The translations under genes and the position numbers were made by a program. From Oscillospiraceae bacterium (GTDB lineage: Bacteria; Bacillota; Clostridia; Oscillospirales; Oscillospiraceae), in contig AP025583.1 in NCBI GenBank assembly GCA_022846095.1, positions 1,302,001-1,366,000 of the forward strand: 64,000 nt of DNA. The letters run 5' to 3'. The notes beneath the pieces are model-generated. The model saw only the letters and a program-made list of their open reading frames with translations. It had not been told where the DNA came from and did not search any database. Shown here in pieces: positions 7,901 to 16,348 of this stretch (the first letter of the stretch is position 1; every line of letters starts with the position of its first letter).

Positions 7901-10584
7901 CACTCCACCTTGACCCGGGGATCGAACGCCCAGCGGGCGGCGATAACGGCACTGCCTGTTGCGCCGGTGGTGAGCAGCGACAGCCCGTCCGTACCGGACA
8001 TGTTGGTTAAAATAGTACCCAGGCCTGTGAGAACGAAGGGATCACCGGAGTTCAAGCCCTCCCAGCGCTCCTGAGCTACCAGCTGTTTCCAGGCTTTGTC
8101 CCCAAGGCTGGTATCCACGTCTTTTGAGAGCATAGCGCACATAACATCGATTTCCGCCCAGGAGGGAGTTACCTTAACGGAGCAGCCGGAGGGAGGAACT
8201 GTGACCACACGCCCTGCTCCGTGTAGAATACTGGTATTGCGTTGAGACTGTCCGTTTAACGAGTCCGCAGTGTTGACTACAGAGGAGTTCACCGTCATAG
8301 ACAGCTCTGCGCGGTATATCACAACGATGGTACGCAGCACGATACTGCCGCTGGATAAATCCACGGTATAAATGCCGCATTGATCTAATGCAGTAATCTG
8401 GAGCGCAGTGCGCCCGGTGGCGCTGTCATAGGCATGTTCGGAAATTTCCGCCTTAAATGTGGAGGGCGCGTCTTTAATTTCTACGGCCTGACGGGCGGGC
8501 TTATCGCCAAACTGCGCCTCGGCGTACACTGTAACGCTGCCACCCTCCGGGCAAAACACGACATTGACCTTTGGATCGTTGCCATTTGTAGCGGCGACGT
8601 TATTTTCAAACACTGCGATGGCGTCCACATTCTGAACCGGCCAGCTGCCGTAGTGGGGGATGGAGCTGCCGTCCGACAGCTTGAGGGCGGGGAAGGGGTA
8701 GGCTTTGCCGTCCAGCTCCGCCCGGTAGGGGTGGGACAGCTCGGGGGCGAGGGCGGCACCGCCGATGCCGCTCCATTCCTTGAGTGCATCGTAGGCAAGA
8801 GCGGTGGCGGCGGCGGTCTCCGACCGGGCGTCTGCGCCAGTCTCCAAATAGGCGCAATTACCGGCCGCGGCAGGGGAAAACGCCTGGTTGATTTTGAAGT
8901 CGGCGCCGCGGGGCTGGCCGTCCTTATCGTAGTAGGTCACGGCACAGTAGCTATTCTCAATTGAGGCGCCGCCGCCCATAAAGCCGTTGATAGCGGTGGA
9001 ATCCGCCGAGAGGTTACCCACCGCGTAGCAGCCCTGTACCTCCATACTGCCGCCAAGGCCGATGAACAAGGCGGCATTCTTTTTTGCGGTCCCCCCAAGC
9101 TGATCGATGCTGGCATAGGAGTTTGTGACAGTGCAGCCTGAGGCATACCCGATCAAGCCGCCAAGATAATTGCCACCGTTGTTAGTTACGGCAGGAAGAC
9201 CCACAGCGCAGTCGATAATCGTACAGCCCGTGGCTTTGCCGATAAGTCCGCCTACCGTGCCAGACCCGACTACGGCATACTGGTCAAATTTGGAGTAATC
9301 TACCTTGCCAGTGTCCTCTTGAACGGCCGAGGCATACACCAGACAATTCGTAAATACCGTATCCTGTGCGCTAGCTGCCAACGCGCCTACAGTGTCCTGA
9401 TTAGGCAGCGTGATAGAGGGGTTTATAAGGCGAATGTTCTTTATGTAGCATGGAGCGCTGGACGTGCCGGCTAACGCACCAAACAGCCCGCCGGGAGAAG
9501 CGTTGCCGGAGCTCTCTTTCGTTACGGTAAGCCCGGTAATGGAAAGGCCCTGGCCATCGTATTCGACAAGACTTGCATTTGTAATTGATACAAAACTGGA
9601 TGCAGCTTCCGGCCAGGTTATATCGGATTGCTGAAGCGCGGAGGATATGTACGGGTCAACATAGGAATAGCGGACAGCTAAATTTTGTAAATGCCGTCCA
9701 TAGGCGATAAAAACGGTGTCCCCCTGCCGATTGGCAAAGAGGCTGTTGGTCTCGAAGGAGGCGGAGGAGGGGAGGCAGCCCGCCGCCTCCAGCCTGGCGG
9801 TGACGCGGATCTGCTCGCCGGGGGTGAGGCCGGGACATATAGCGGAAAACTGCTCTCCGGCCACCAAGCTGTCCAGCAGCTTGGTGGCCTTGCGGTCAAC
9901 CGCCCCGGCCTTTAGCGGGAAAGAGACGCTCTTTCCGCTGTCCAGCCCCTCCACCGTGACGGTGAGAGTGGTTTTTGTCAAGTCCACGTCGGCGGGCAAC
10001 ACGACGTTGACCCGCAGCTCGTCGTTGTTGACAAGCTCCACGACGGGCGCGGGCAGCTGCTCCAGGGGCACGTAGTCCAGCCCGCCGCCGTTGTAGTATC
10101 CCACCTGGAGCTCTTTACGCGCGGCGGTGTCGTCGTGGAGCTTCACATAAATTTCCTTGTCCGTCATACCGGCCAGATCTCCGACGAACCCCGCCTCGGA
10201 GTAAAACACGTCCAGCACGGTGGCGTACTCCAGGTTCAGGCGGACGATATAGTGGTTCCCCGCCACGGTGGGATCGATGGCGCCCAGGGGGAGCAGGGCG
10301 TCCATGCCGGACTCCCCGTCGCGGAGGAAGCGGGGGTCGCCGCCGCTGAGCGCCCCCACCTGCTCCAGCGTCCCGGCGGCCTTGTGGCCGGTCAGGCTGT
10401 TCTGGGCGGCGAGGAAGATCTCCCGGGCGGTGGCGTCCAGCTCGGTCATTTTAAGGCTGGCCCGCGCGGCGATCACGCCGGGGACGGCCACGGCCAGCAG
10501 GATCGCGACGATGCCGACGGTGATCAGAACCTCTGCCATCGTAAATCCCGCAATGGACCGTTTCCGGCTGTGCCTGTGCTCCAT
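4969..10584 (-). CDS. Giant pilin-like adhesin (1871 aa) with prepilin leader
   Basis: A very large protein opening with a classic type III prepilin signal: RKRSIAG then FTMAEVLITVGIVAILLAVAVPG, with Glu at +5 and a hydrophobic helix. Pilins are usually 100-200 aa. The rest is extracellular. Residues about 280-620 contain repeated GGLIGxAxGC-type GLUG-like turns (GTVGGLIGKATGCTIID, YLGGLIGYASGCTVTN). A long series of Ig-like beta domains follows (VTVEGLDSG, SFIGGTVKLEQLD, LTATYTIQYNGYTYQYSD). No cell-wall sorting motif is seen, so anchoring is presumably by pilus incorporation. It heads the minor-pilin operon, diverging from pilB. A likely role is a tip adhesin (inference). Base composition falls clearly around 6.2-7.1 kb and 9.2-9.7 kb compared with its flanks. 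Confidence 0.8.
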   Translation of the reverse strand: MEHRHSRKRSIAGFTMAEVLITVGIVAILLAVAVPGVIAARASLKMTELDATAREIFLAAQNSLTGHKAAGTLEQVGALSGGDPRFLRDGESGMDALLPLGAIDPTVAGNHYIVRLNLEYATVLDVFYSEAGFVGDLAGMTDKEIYVKLHDDTAARKELQVGYYNGGGLDYVPLEQLPAPVVELVNNDELRVNVVLPADVDLTKTTLTVTVEGLDSGKSVSFPLKAGAVDRKATKLLDSLVAGEQFSAICPGLTPGEQIRVTARLEAAGCLPSSASFETNSLFANRQGDTVFIAYGRHLQNLAVRYSYVDPYISSALQQSDITWPEAASSFVSITNASLVEYDGQGLSITGLTVTKESSGNASPGGLFGALAGTSSAPCYIKNIRLINPSITLPNQDTVGALAASAQDTVFTNCLVYASAVQEDTGKVDYSKFDQYAVVGSGTVGGLIGKATGCTIIDCAVGLPAVTNNGGNYLGGLIGYASGCTVTNSYASIDQLGGTAKKNAALFIGLGGSMEVQGCYAVGNLSADSTAINGFMGGGASIENSYCAVTYYDKDGQPRGADFKINQAFSPAAAGNCAYLETGADARSETAAATALAYDALKEWSGIGGAALAPELSHPYRAELDGKAYPFPALKLSDGSSIPHYGSWPVQNVDAIAVFENNVAATNGNDPKVNVVFCPEGGSVTVYAEAQFGDKPARQAVEIKDAPSTFKAEISEHAYDSATGRTALQITALDQCGIYTVDLSSGSIVLRTIVVIYRAELSMTVNSSVVNTADSLNGQSQRNTSILHGAGRVVTVPPSGCSVKVTPSWAEIDVMCAMLSKDVDTSLGDKAWKQLVAQERWEGLNSGDPFVLTGLGTILTNMSGTDGLSLLTTGATGSAVIAARWAFDPRVKVECPIQAIGVSATIHYINLTTEVIKPPKEIEYPSQLTLEARAGDALIFHLEPKIFGDVDTAGGTYSWSVETPDDGSSARLDDPSAEKPVLTLSGKGVYTVKLVYTASETAGGGLYRDQVTLRVTRRSNHTDETNIHLNVTGGTSFIGGTVKLEQLDKPKDDGSRWNTAVFSAYAVGATDDQVSWYMGLDATGTEITGSHSIRMNENGVYYLDGDIGKAVATAILDSEGRLTITALDRDEYFEDLIFPVFIQARDQVQNGSASRQITVQIMRRLMLSPQAAIENAGILTDIFGGAKNIHLSCNRPNEAWGNYKWKIVEGSEYYRKLTSTSDTSGTTLKLSTYYGFLELKDYDATVQLTCGPFSGNDAATSTARIRGGSGSDKAQTINREPAGEFFLVDIRNSRPMTFAWGNSYKIDNEGITYQLAKTGDHAIAQITATLAYDQTCIRTYQVAGLSFGSDQLTFSGRSNRFSYSIHTVGIELPGAINIQGLASVPFSGGSLYFPVDPLSSSSEPKHANLPAALADKALTVSSSNPETATVKTDGGSIEIIPHRYGNTVLTATYTIQYNGYTYQYSDVCEVTVAPDTEAKVYVQPVTDAAELEGKLYDGSLGTPALYNAGGSISLMASPYVAEDFHSVYFKCWIGSDADALDPNLFSSVDCYTSNAQTATAEEVGRDGGYVYIKLTAKLGSPSGDPVVLNVSFGANEGQSAAVLCYDEPHVTLTTSSGDLGGVTDENHIFGDGVMEPSEWQFTAEEMNPLYYADGTPASGIRWEQLYPDVEYKQTVFITYDTSSPTLEAEGTHVTATVLMNPMCKVVIQAASTMVNKADTANCCATFGLVFLPPDSSQGESGGESTDVLEGIGYLTGSWAGGSFHYQFVDVYGKVTDLEQSSSSENDNWKFCYNPDVFDPSHWFYWQAGQYVANNLMPAIQSKNHKVEVNGVEYIVASDLTLATGEIYFYAEKPKAEGQRPPGWDFILSKKT

Positions 10585-10768
10585 AACTCCCCGCGCCCCC
10601 GCTTCTATCGTGTCGGATATGTCATTTTAACATAGAAAGGGTGGGAAGGCAATTTTCTTTCCTGTGCGAAAGGGCGGCTGCGTGCGTAAAATCGGTCACT
10701 TTTTGCCGCACGGTATAAAAAAGATTTTTAAACCCGCGACATTTTGATGAAAATGTTTTCCGAAGCCC

Positions 10769-10797
10769 TTGATTTAGGGGGGGAATTCGGGTATCAT
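10769..10797 (+). promoter_or_regulatory. Promoter of the pil operon
   Basis: TTGATT (10769-10774) and TATCAT (10792-10797) are separated by 17 bases, 36 bases before the pilB ATG. The intergenic region between the giant pilin gene and pilB is about 250 bases; no matching minus-strand promoter was pinned down. Confidence 0.65.
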
Positions 10798-10832
10798 TAC
10801 GGTGCGAAGAAATGTTGAGGAGAGGCGAAACA

Positions 10833-12524
10833 ATGGCCTATAAGCGTCTCGGAGATCTGCTGCTGAGCGTGGGTTTGATTAGCCAGGGGGACCTGGAACG
10901 GGCGCTGGAGCTGCAAAAAACCACAAAAAAGCGCCTGGGCAAGGTTTTGACTGAGTACGGCATCATCAGCGAGCGGCAGCTTATCGAGGCGCTGGAGCTC
11001 CAGCTCGGGGTGGAGTTCATCGACCTGTCCAAGACCATCATTTCCCCGGAAATGGCCCAGGTCCTGCCCAAGAGCATTGCCAAGCGGCACAACGTGGTGC
11101 CGGTAAAGATTGCCAAGGACGAACTCTTCCTGGCCATGAGCGACCCGCTGAACTTCGTGGCCGCCGAGGAGGTCAAGAACGTCACCCGCAAGCGGGTGGT
11201 GCCCATGATCGCCACCGAGGACGCGGTGGACCGGGCCATCCTCACCCTGTACGGCAACGAGGGCGCGGCCCGCGCCATCGAGGAGATGAAGCGGGAGGCG
11301 TCCGGCGGCGAGGGCGAGGCGGGGGTGTATACCACCACCGTGGGCGGGGACGACGCCCAGGCGGCCCCCACCATCCGGCTGGTCAACTCCATCATCGAGC
11401 GGGCGGCCACCGAGCGGGCCAGCGACATCCACCTGGAGCCCCGGGAAGGGGAGATGGTGGTGCGCATGCGGGTGGACGGCGTGCTGCGCAACGTGCTCAC
11501 GGTACCCCGCAATTTACAGGGCTCGGTACTCTCCCGCCTGAAGGTCATGGGCGGCATGAACACCGCCGAGCGCAAGATCCCCCAGGACGGCCGCGCCAAC
11601 GTGCGGGCCAGGCACAGCGACATCGATCTGCGTATCTCCACCCTCCCCACCATCTACGGGGAGAAGATGGTCATACGCCTTCTGGATAAATCCGCGCAGA
11701 TTCTCAGCCGGGAGGGCATCGGCCTGGAGGGGGCGCAGCTGGAGCGGTACGGCCGCCTGCTGCGCAGCACCAGCGGCGTGATCCTCATCGCCGGCCCCAC
11801 CGGCTCGGGCAAATCCTCCACCATGTACACCATGGTGCGGGAGCTGAACACCGAGCAGGTCAACCTGGTCACGCTGGAGGACCCCGTGGAGTACAACATC
11901 GACGGGGTGAACCAGTGCCAGATCAACGAAAAGACGGGCATGACCTTCGCCAGCGGCCTGCGCTCCATCCTCCGCCAGGACCCGGACATCATCTCCGTGG
12001 GCGAGATCCGGGACGGCGAGACCGCCGAGATAGCCATGCGTGCGGCCATCACGGGCCATCTGGTGCTCTCCACCATCCACACCAGCGACGCGGCGGCCAC
12101 CCTGGACCGGCTCTTCGACATCGGGGTGGAGCCCTACCTCACCGCCAGCGCCCTGAAGGGCGTGGTGGCCCAGCGCCTGGTGCGCCGCGTGTGCCCCCAC
12201 TGCAGGCGGGAGTACGAGCCTACCGACGGGGAGCTGGAGCTGCTGGGTATGGAGCGGGCGCCGGGGATGAAGTTCTACCGGGGCGACGGCTGCCCCATGT
12301 GCTTCCACACGGGGTACCGGGGGCGCACCGGCGTGTTTGAAATTTTGCTGATCGGCCACGACGTGCGCCGCCTGATTACCGCCCACGCCGGGCGGGAGGC
12401 CATTCTCGCCGCCGCCCGCGGGGACGGCTTCACCACCCTGGCGGAGCACTGCCGCGCGCTGGTGCGCGCGGGCGTGACCACGGCGGAGGAGGCGGCCCGC
12501 ACCATCAACTCCACGCTGGATTAA
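10833..12524 (+). CDS. pilB: Type IV pilus extension ATPase PilB
   Basis: A 563-aa GspE/PilB ATPase that powers pilus polymerisation at the cytoplasmic membrane. The N-terminal MshEN-like domain (GDLLLSVGLISQGDLERALELQ) is about 150 aa. The C-terminal motor contains Walker A GPTGSGKSST, an Asp box, Walker B (DPDIISVGEIRD) and a His box (LVLSTIHTSD). A four-cysteine zinc site (CPHC...CPMC) is near the C-terminus, as in PilB but not PilT. The ATG at 10833 is chosen over an upstream one at 10812 because GAGGAGAG lies at the right distance. It is the first gene of the plus-strand pil operon. Confidence 0.95.
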   Translation: MAYKRLGDLLLSVGLISQGDLERALELQKTTKKRLGKVLTEYGIISERQLIEALELQLGVEFIDLSKTIISPEMAQVLPKSIAKRHNVVPVKIAKDELFLAMSDPLNFVAAEEVKNVTRKRVVPMIATEDAVDRAILTLYGNEGAARAIEEMKREASGGEGEAGVYTTTVGGDDAQAAPTIRLVNSIIERAATERASDIHLEPREGEMVVRMRVDGVLRNVLTVPRNLQGSVLSRLKVMGGMNTAERKIPQDGRANVRARHSDIDLRISTLPTIYGEKMVIRLLDKSAQILSREGIGLEGAQLERYGRLLRSTSGVILIAGPTGSGKSSTMYTMVRELNTEQVNLVTLEDPVEYNIDGVNQCQINEKTGMTFASGLRSILRQDPDIISVGEIRDGETAEIAMRAAITGHLVLSTIHTSDAAATLDRLFDIGVEPYLTASALKGVVAQRLVRRVCPHCRREYEPTDGELELLGMERAPGMKFYRGDGCPMCFHTGYRGRTGVFEILLIGHDVRRLITAHAGREAILAAARGDGFTTLAEHCRALVRAGVTTAEEAARTINSTLD

Positions 12525-12592
12525 AAAGGGCTTTACGAAAGCCGGAACTACATAGCACGCGCCCGGCGGGGCCGGGCGGGGGGGAGAAGCCG

Positions 12593-13633
12593 TTGAACAT
12601 TGAAGAGCTGGTTTCCAGGGCGGCCGCGCTGGGGTGTTCCGATATTCACCTGGCCTGCGGCCTGCCGCCCAAGCTGCGGCGGGACGGGGCGCTGGAGGAC
12701 ATGGAGGGGGAGCCCCCCCTCACCGACGCGGACTGCGAGGCCCTGGCCGCCGAGCTGGCGGGCGGGCCCATGCCGGAGACAGGGGAGGCCGACCTGGCCC
12801 GCACCATCGCGGGCGCCCGGGTGCGTATCAACCTGTTCCGGCAGCAGGGGCACGTGTCCTGCGCCCTGCGCATCCTGTCAGACCGCATCCCGGAGCTGGA
12901 GTCCCTGGGCCTGCCCCCGGCGGTGCTGGGCTTCCCGGAGCTGCGGCGGGGCATCGTGCTGGTGACCGGCGAGACGGGCTCCGGCAAGTCCACCACCCTG
13001 GCCGCCATCCTGCACAGGATTAACGCGACCCGGCGGGCGCATATCATTACCCTGGAGGACCCCATCGAGTACCTCCACACCCCGGACCGGTGCCTGATCA
13101 ACCAGCGGGAGATCGGCCGGGACACCGCCAGCTACGCCGACGGCCTGCGGGCCATCCTCCGGGAGGACCCGGACGTGATCCTCATCGGCGAGATGCGGGA
13201 TCTGGTCACCATCGAGACCGCCCTCACCGCCGCCGAGACGGGCCACCTGGTCTTTGCCACCCTGCACACGAACTCGGCGGCCGACTCCATCGACCGCATG
13301 GTGGATGTGTTCCCGGCGGAGCGTCAGCGGCAGATCCGTATGCAGCTGTCCATGACCCTCCAGGCCGTGCTGGCCCAGCAGCTCCTGCCCCGCCGGGGCG
13401 GCGGGCGGGTGGCGGCCTGCGAGGTGATGGTGGTCTCCTCCGCCGTGCGCAACCTGATCCGGGAGGGCAAGACCCCCCAGATCGCCAACGCGGTGGCCAC
13501 CTCGGCGGATCTGGGCAGCATCACCATGGACAACGCCGTTATCCGGCTGTTCAAGGACAAGGTAATCTCGGGCGAGACGGCCCGCGCCGCCGCCCACGAC
13601 CCGGACTATGTGAAGAAAAACACGCTGTTCTAA
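12593..13633 (+). CDS. pilT: Pilus retraction ATPase PilT
   Basis: A 346-aa PilT-family hexameric ATPase. It has the short N-terminal PAS-like domain (SDIHLACGLPPKLRRDG), Walker A GETGSGKSTT, Walker B DPDVILIGEMRD and a His box (HLVFATLHTNSA). An AIRNLIREGK-like region is seen as SAVRNLIREGKTPQI, the conserved PilT C-terminal helix needed for retraction. It lacks the PilB zinc site. The start is TTG, preceded by GGGGGGAG. Presence of PilT suggests twitching or dynamic pili rather than a static pseudopilus. Confidence 0.93.
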   Translation: MNIEELVSRAAALGCSDIHLACGLPPKLRRDGALEDMEGEPPLTDADCEALAAELAGGPMPETGEADLARTIAGARVRINLFRQQGHVSCALRILSDRIPELESLGLPPAVLGFPELRRGIVLVTGETGSGKSTTLAAILHRINATRRAHIITLEDPIEYLHTPDRCLINQREIGRDTASYADGLRAILREDPDVILIGEMRDLVTIETALTAAETGHLVFATLHTNSAADSIDRMVDVFPAERQRQIRMQLSMTLQAVLAQQLLPRRGGGRVAACEVMVVSSAVRNLIREGKTPQIANAVATSADLGSITMDNAVIRLFKDKVISGETARAAAHDPDYVKKNTLF

Positions 13634-13684
13634 GCGTGACCCCACCGGTTCTGCGGGGTCAAACCGAGAAAGGGGGCGGGGCCT

Positions 13685-14893
13685 CTGACCGCGTTCAAGT
13701 ATAGAGCCGTCTCCCGGGACGGGGCCACGGTGAACGGCGTGGTGGAGGCCTACGACGAGTTCGAGGCGGTGGCCAAAATCAAGGCCGACTGCACCATCGT
13801 GCTCAAGGTGGAGGCGGTGCCCGAGAAGCGGCGGGAGCGCATCGACCTGAACGAGCCGCTCTGGGTGAGCGAGAAGGTGCTCACCATGGTGGCCTCCCAG
13901 TTCGCCATCCTCCTGCGGGCGGGCCTGCCCACGGTGCGCACCGTGGAGGTCATCGCGGAGCAGACCACGGACCGGCTGATGAAAAAAATCCTGCGGCAGG
14001 TGGCCGGGGACGTGGCGGCGGGCTTCAGCCTGTCCCAGAGCCTGGACACCCGGGGGAAGAAAATCCCCACCGCCTTTATCGAGACCGTCCGGGCGGGGGA
14101 GGAGTCGGGCACCCTGGAGCAGTCCTTCGACAAGCTGGCGAAGTACTACGACAAGTCCCACAAGATGAAATCCAAGGTGCGCGGCGCTATGATGTACCCC
14201 ATCTTCCTGCTGGTGCTGGCGGTCGTCGTTATCGCGGTTGTCATTGTGGTCACAGTGCCCGTTATCTCTGGAATTATTTCCGACAACGGCGGCGAAATGC
14301 CTCTGCCCACGCTGATTCTGCTGGGTACGTCGGATTTCTTTGCGCACTGGTGGGGATTGGTCGCAGCGGTAATTATTGGCATAATCGTCGCTTGCCGTGT
14401 GTACGGCAAGACGGAAAAGGGCCGCAAGCAGTTTGCACTGCTTGCGATGCACATTCCCATCCTGGGAAAGATCAACGTGATGAAGGCGGCCTCCCAGTTT
14501 GCCAACACCATGTCCACGCTGCTGACGGCGGGCCTGCCCATGACACGGGCGCTGACGATCACCGGCAAGGTGCTGGACAACTACGCCGTGGGCCTCGCCG
14601 TGGGGGTCTGTACCACTGGAATTGAGGAGGGCAAACGGCTGGGCGAGGTATTAAAGACAAACCGCTATTTACCTCCGCTTCTTGTGGAAATGACCGCCGT
14701 GGGCGAGGAATCCGGCGCGCTGGAGGGGACTTTGGATACCATCGGCGCGTATTACGACAGTGAGACGGAACAGGCCAGTTCCAAAGCGTTATCTATGCTG
14801 GAACCCATGATAACAGTTGTTATGGGTGTAGTAATTGGTTTTATCGTTCTGGCGCTATACAGCGGCATGTTTGCCATGTACGCAAATATGTAG
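13685..14893 (+). CDS. pilC: Pilus inner-membrane platform protein PilC
   Basis: A PilC/GspF platform protein of about 402 aa with two T2SSF repeats (VASQFAILLRAGLPTVRTVEV and ASQFANTMSTLLTAGLPMTRA), each with helical bundles and three transmembrane segments in all. The family N-terminus (TAFKYRAVSRDGATVNGVV) is present in frame upstream of the GTG at 13730. The true start is therefore probably the CTG at 13685, with AAAGGGGGCGG just before it. Starting at GTG 13730 would delete the conserved FKYRA segment. The codon and composition profile becomes noticeably more AT-rich from about 14200 to the end of pilA. Confidence 0.9.
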   Translation: MTAFKYRAVSRDGATVNGVVEAYDEFEAVAKIKADCTIVLKVEAVPEKRRERIDLNEPLWVSEKVLTMVASQFAILLRAGLPTVRTVEVIAEQTTDRLMKKILRQVAGDVAAGFSLSQSLDTRGKKIPTAFIETVRAGEESGTLEQSFDKLAKYYDKSHKMKSKVRGAMMYPIFLLVLAVVVIAVVIVVTVPVISGIISDNGGEMPLPTLILLGTSDFFAHWWGLVAAVIIGIIVACRVYGKTEKGRKQFALLAMHIPILGKINVMKAASQFANTMSTLLTAGLPMTRALTITGKVLDNYAVGLAVGVCTTGIEEGKRLGEVLKTNRYLPPLLVEMTAVGEESGALEGTLDTIGAYYDSETEQASSKALSMLEPMITVVMGVVIGFIVLALYSGMFAMYANM

Positions 14894-14931
14894 GGTTTCT
14901 TACGCCCGCACAACCCGGCGGACGGTGGAAA

Positions 14932-14937
14932 TATAAT
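14932..14937 (+). promoter_or_regulatory. Possible pilA promoter (-10 only)
   Basis: A perfect TATAAT at 14932-14937, 40 bases before the pilA ATG, lies in an AT-rich leader. A convincing -35 is not visible at the right distance. A separate promoter for the major pilin would be biologically sensible. Confidence 0.35.
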
Positions 14938-14976
14938 GTGGTATTTAATTTTAATTATGAAAGAGAGGCTTTTCAC

Positions 14977-15327
14977 ATGATTCAAAAATTGAAAGCAAAA
15001 ACCAACAACAAAAAAGGTTTTACACTCGCTGAATTGTTGATTGTAGTAGCTATCATCGGTGTACTTGTAGCAGTTGCGATTCCTGTTTTCACCAGCCAGT
15101 TAAACAGTGCTAAGGCGGCGGTAGCTGCTGCCAATGCTCGTACGGCTAAAGCAATGGCAGTTACAGAATACTTAACCGAAAATCCTCCTGTTGCAACAGG
15201 TACTGAGAAGACCTATTCATTTGGTACGGACAATCAAGGAAACTTTGTCCTTGGTGGAGCAAATGATGTTTATACTGTGAAAGTCAAAGATGGAAAGGTC
15301 ACTGAGATTACCGCGCCCACTGCCTAA
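14977..15327 (+). CDS. pilA: Major type IV pilin PilA
   Basis: A 116-aa major pilin. The leader KAKTNNKKG is cut before FTLAELLIVVAIIGVLVAVAIP, the canonical type IVa mature N-terminus with Glu5. The short C-terminal domain (about 60 aa) is strand-rich and has no cysteine pair. The gene is much more AT-rich than its neighbours, which is common for pilin subunits that diversify or are horizontally exchanged. The ATG is chosen for GAAAGAGAGG upstream and the usual leader length. A stable hairpin follows the gene, before pilD. Confidence 0.95.
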   Translation: MIQKLKAKTNNKKGFTLAELLIVVAIIGVLVAVAIPVFTSQLNSAKAAVAAANARTAKAMAVTEYLTENPPVATGTEKTYSFGTDNQGNFVLGGANDVYTVKVKDGKVTEITAPTA

Positions 15328-15376
15328 TAAAAATTGATATAATTAAGCCGTTCGGGTTGCGGCTCCCCCTGCGGAA

Positions 15377-15416
15377 GCGGGGGCGGGCGGTCCAGCGCTG
15401 GACCGTCGGCCCCCGC
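15377..15416 (+). repeat. Stable hairpin after pilA
   Basis: GCGGGGGC (15377-15384) pairs with GCCCCCGC (15409-15416) and encloses the 16-bp palindrome GGTCCAGCGCTGGACC (15389-15404). There is no T run, so it is more likely an mRNA stabiliser or attenuator that separates abundant pilA message from pilD than a full terminator (inference). Confidence 0.6.
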
Positions 15417-15444
15417 TCCCGGATTTCTCCCATGGAGGCGTTCC

Positions 15445-16299
15445 ATGCTCTACTTATCCCCGGCGGTCACCGCCTACCTGCTCTTCGTCTGCGCCCTGCT
15501 GGGCCTGGTTATGGGCAGCTTCTGCAACGCCTGGGCGTGGCGGCTGGCCCACGGCGAGCATATCGCCAAGGGCCGCTCCCACTGCGCGGTGTGCGGCCAC
15601 ACCCTGGCCGCGTTCGACCTGATCCCGTTGCTGAGCTACCTGCTGCTGAAAGGCCGCTGCCGCTACTGCGGCGCGCCCATCTCCCGCCGCTACCCGGCCG
15701 TTGAGGCGGTATCGGCGGCATTTTTCGTGTCCGTCCTGCTGCGCTGGGACGTTTCCTGGCCCGCGCTGCGGTTCCTGGCGCTGGGCTGCCTGCTGCTCAC
15801 CCTGTCCCTGGTGGACTGGGAGACCCAGGAGATCCCCGACGGCCTGCTGGCCGCCGCCGCGCTGCTCTCGCTGCTGCGCCTGCCCGCCGAGGGCCTGCCG
15901 GGCCTGAAAAGCGCCCTGCTGGGGGCGGTGGCAATCTCCGTGCCCCTGCTGCTGTTCGTGCTGCTCGCCGACCGGGTCATGGGCCGGGAGACCATGGGCG
16001 GCGGGGACATCAAGCTCTTCGCCGTGCTGGGCCTCCACCTGGGCCCGGGGCAGACCCTGCTGCTGCTGATCCTCTCCTGCCTGGCGGGGCTGCTGCTGGC
16101 TCTGTTCCGGGGGAGGCGGAACCCCTCTCCCCCCGCGGAGACTGAGGAGACGGAAAGGCCCCCCTATGAGGGGGGCTGTCCGCGCAGCGGACTGGGGGGT
16201 CAGATCCCCTTCGGCCCCGCGGTATCCCTGGCGGCGTGGCCGGTCGTCCTGTTCGGGGCGCAGGCGCTGCGCTGGTACATGGGCCTGTTCGCGTGGTAA
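15445..16299 (+). CDS. pilD: Prepilin peptidase PilD
   Basis: A 284-aa polytopic aspartyl protease that removes prepilin leaders and N-methylates the new N-terminus. The cytoplasmic domain holds the two Cys pairs (CAVCGHTL and CRYCGAPIS). The two catalytic aspartates lie in SLVDWETQEIPDGLL and in MGGGDIKLFAVLG, the invariant GGGD motif. About seven membrane helices are visible. Substrates should be PilA and the minor pilins of the divergent operon. The C-terminus has an unusual cytoplasmic loop rich in Pro, Glu and Gly between the last helices. Confidence 0.93.
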   Translation: MLYLSPAVTAYLLFVCALLGLVMGSFCNAWAWRLAHGEHIAKGRSHCAVCGHTLAAFDLIPLLSYLLLKGRCRYCGAPISRRYPAVEAVSAAFFVSVLLRWDVSWPALRFLALGCLLLTLSLVDWETQEIPDGLLAAAALLSLLRLPAEGLPGLKSALLGAVAISVPLLLFVLLADRVMGRETMGGGDIKLFAVLGLHLGPGQTLLLLILSCLAGLLLALFRGRRNPSPPAETEETERPPYEGGCPRSGLGGQIPFGPAVSLAAWPVVLFGAQALRWYMGLFAW

Positions 16300-16348
16300 C
16301 GGCGGGGGAAAGCACCCGCCGCATTATCGGTATGGAAGGAGAACCCGC

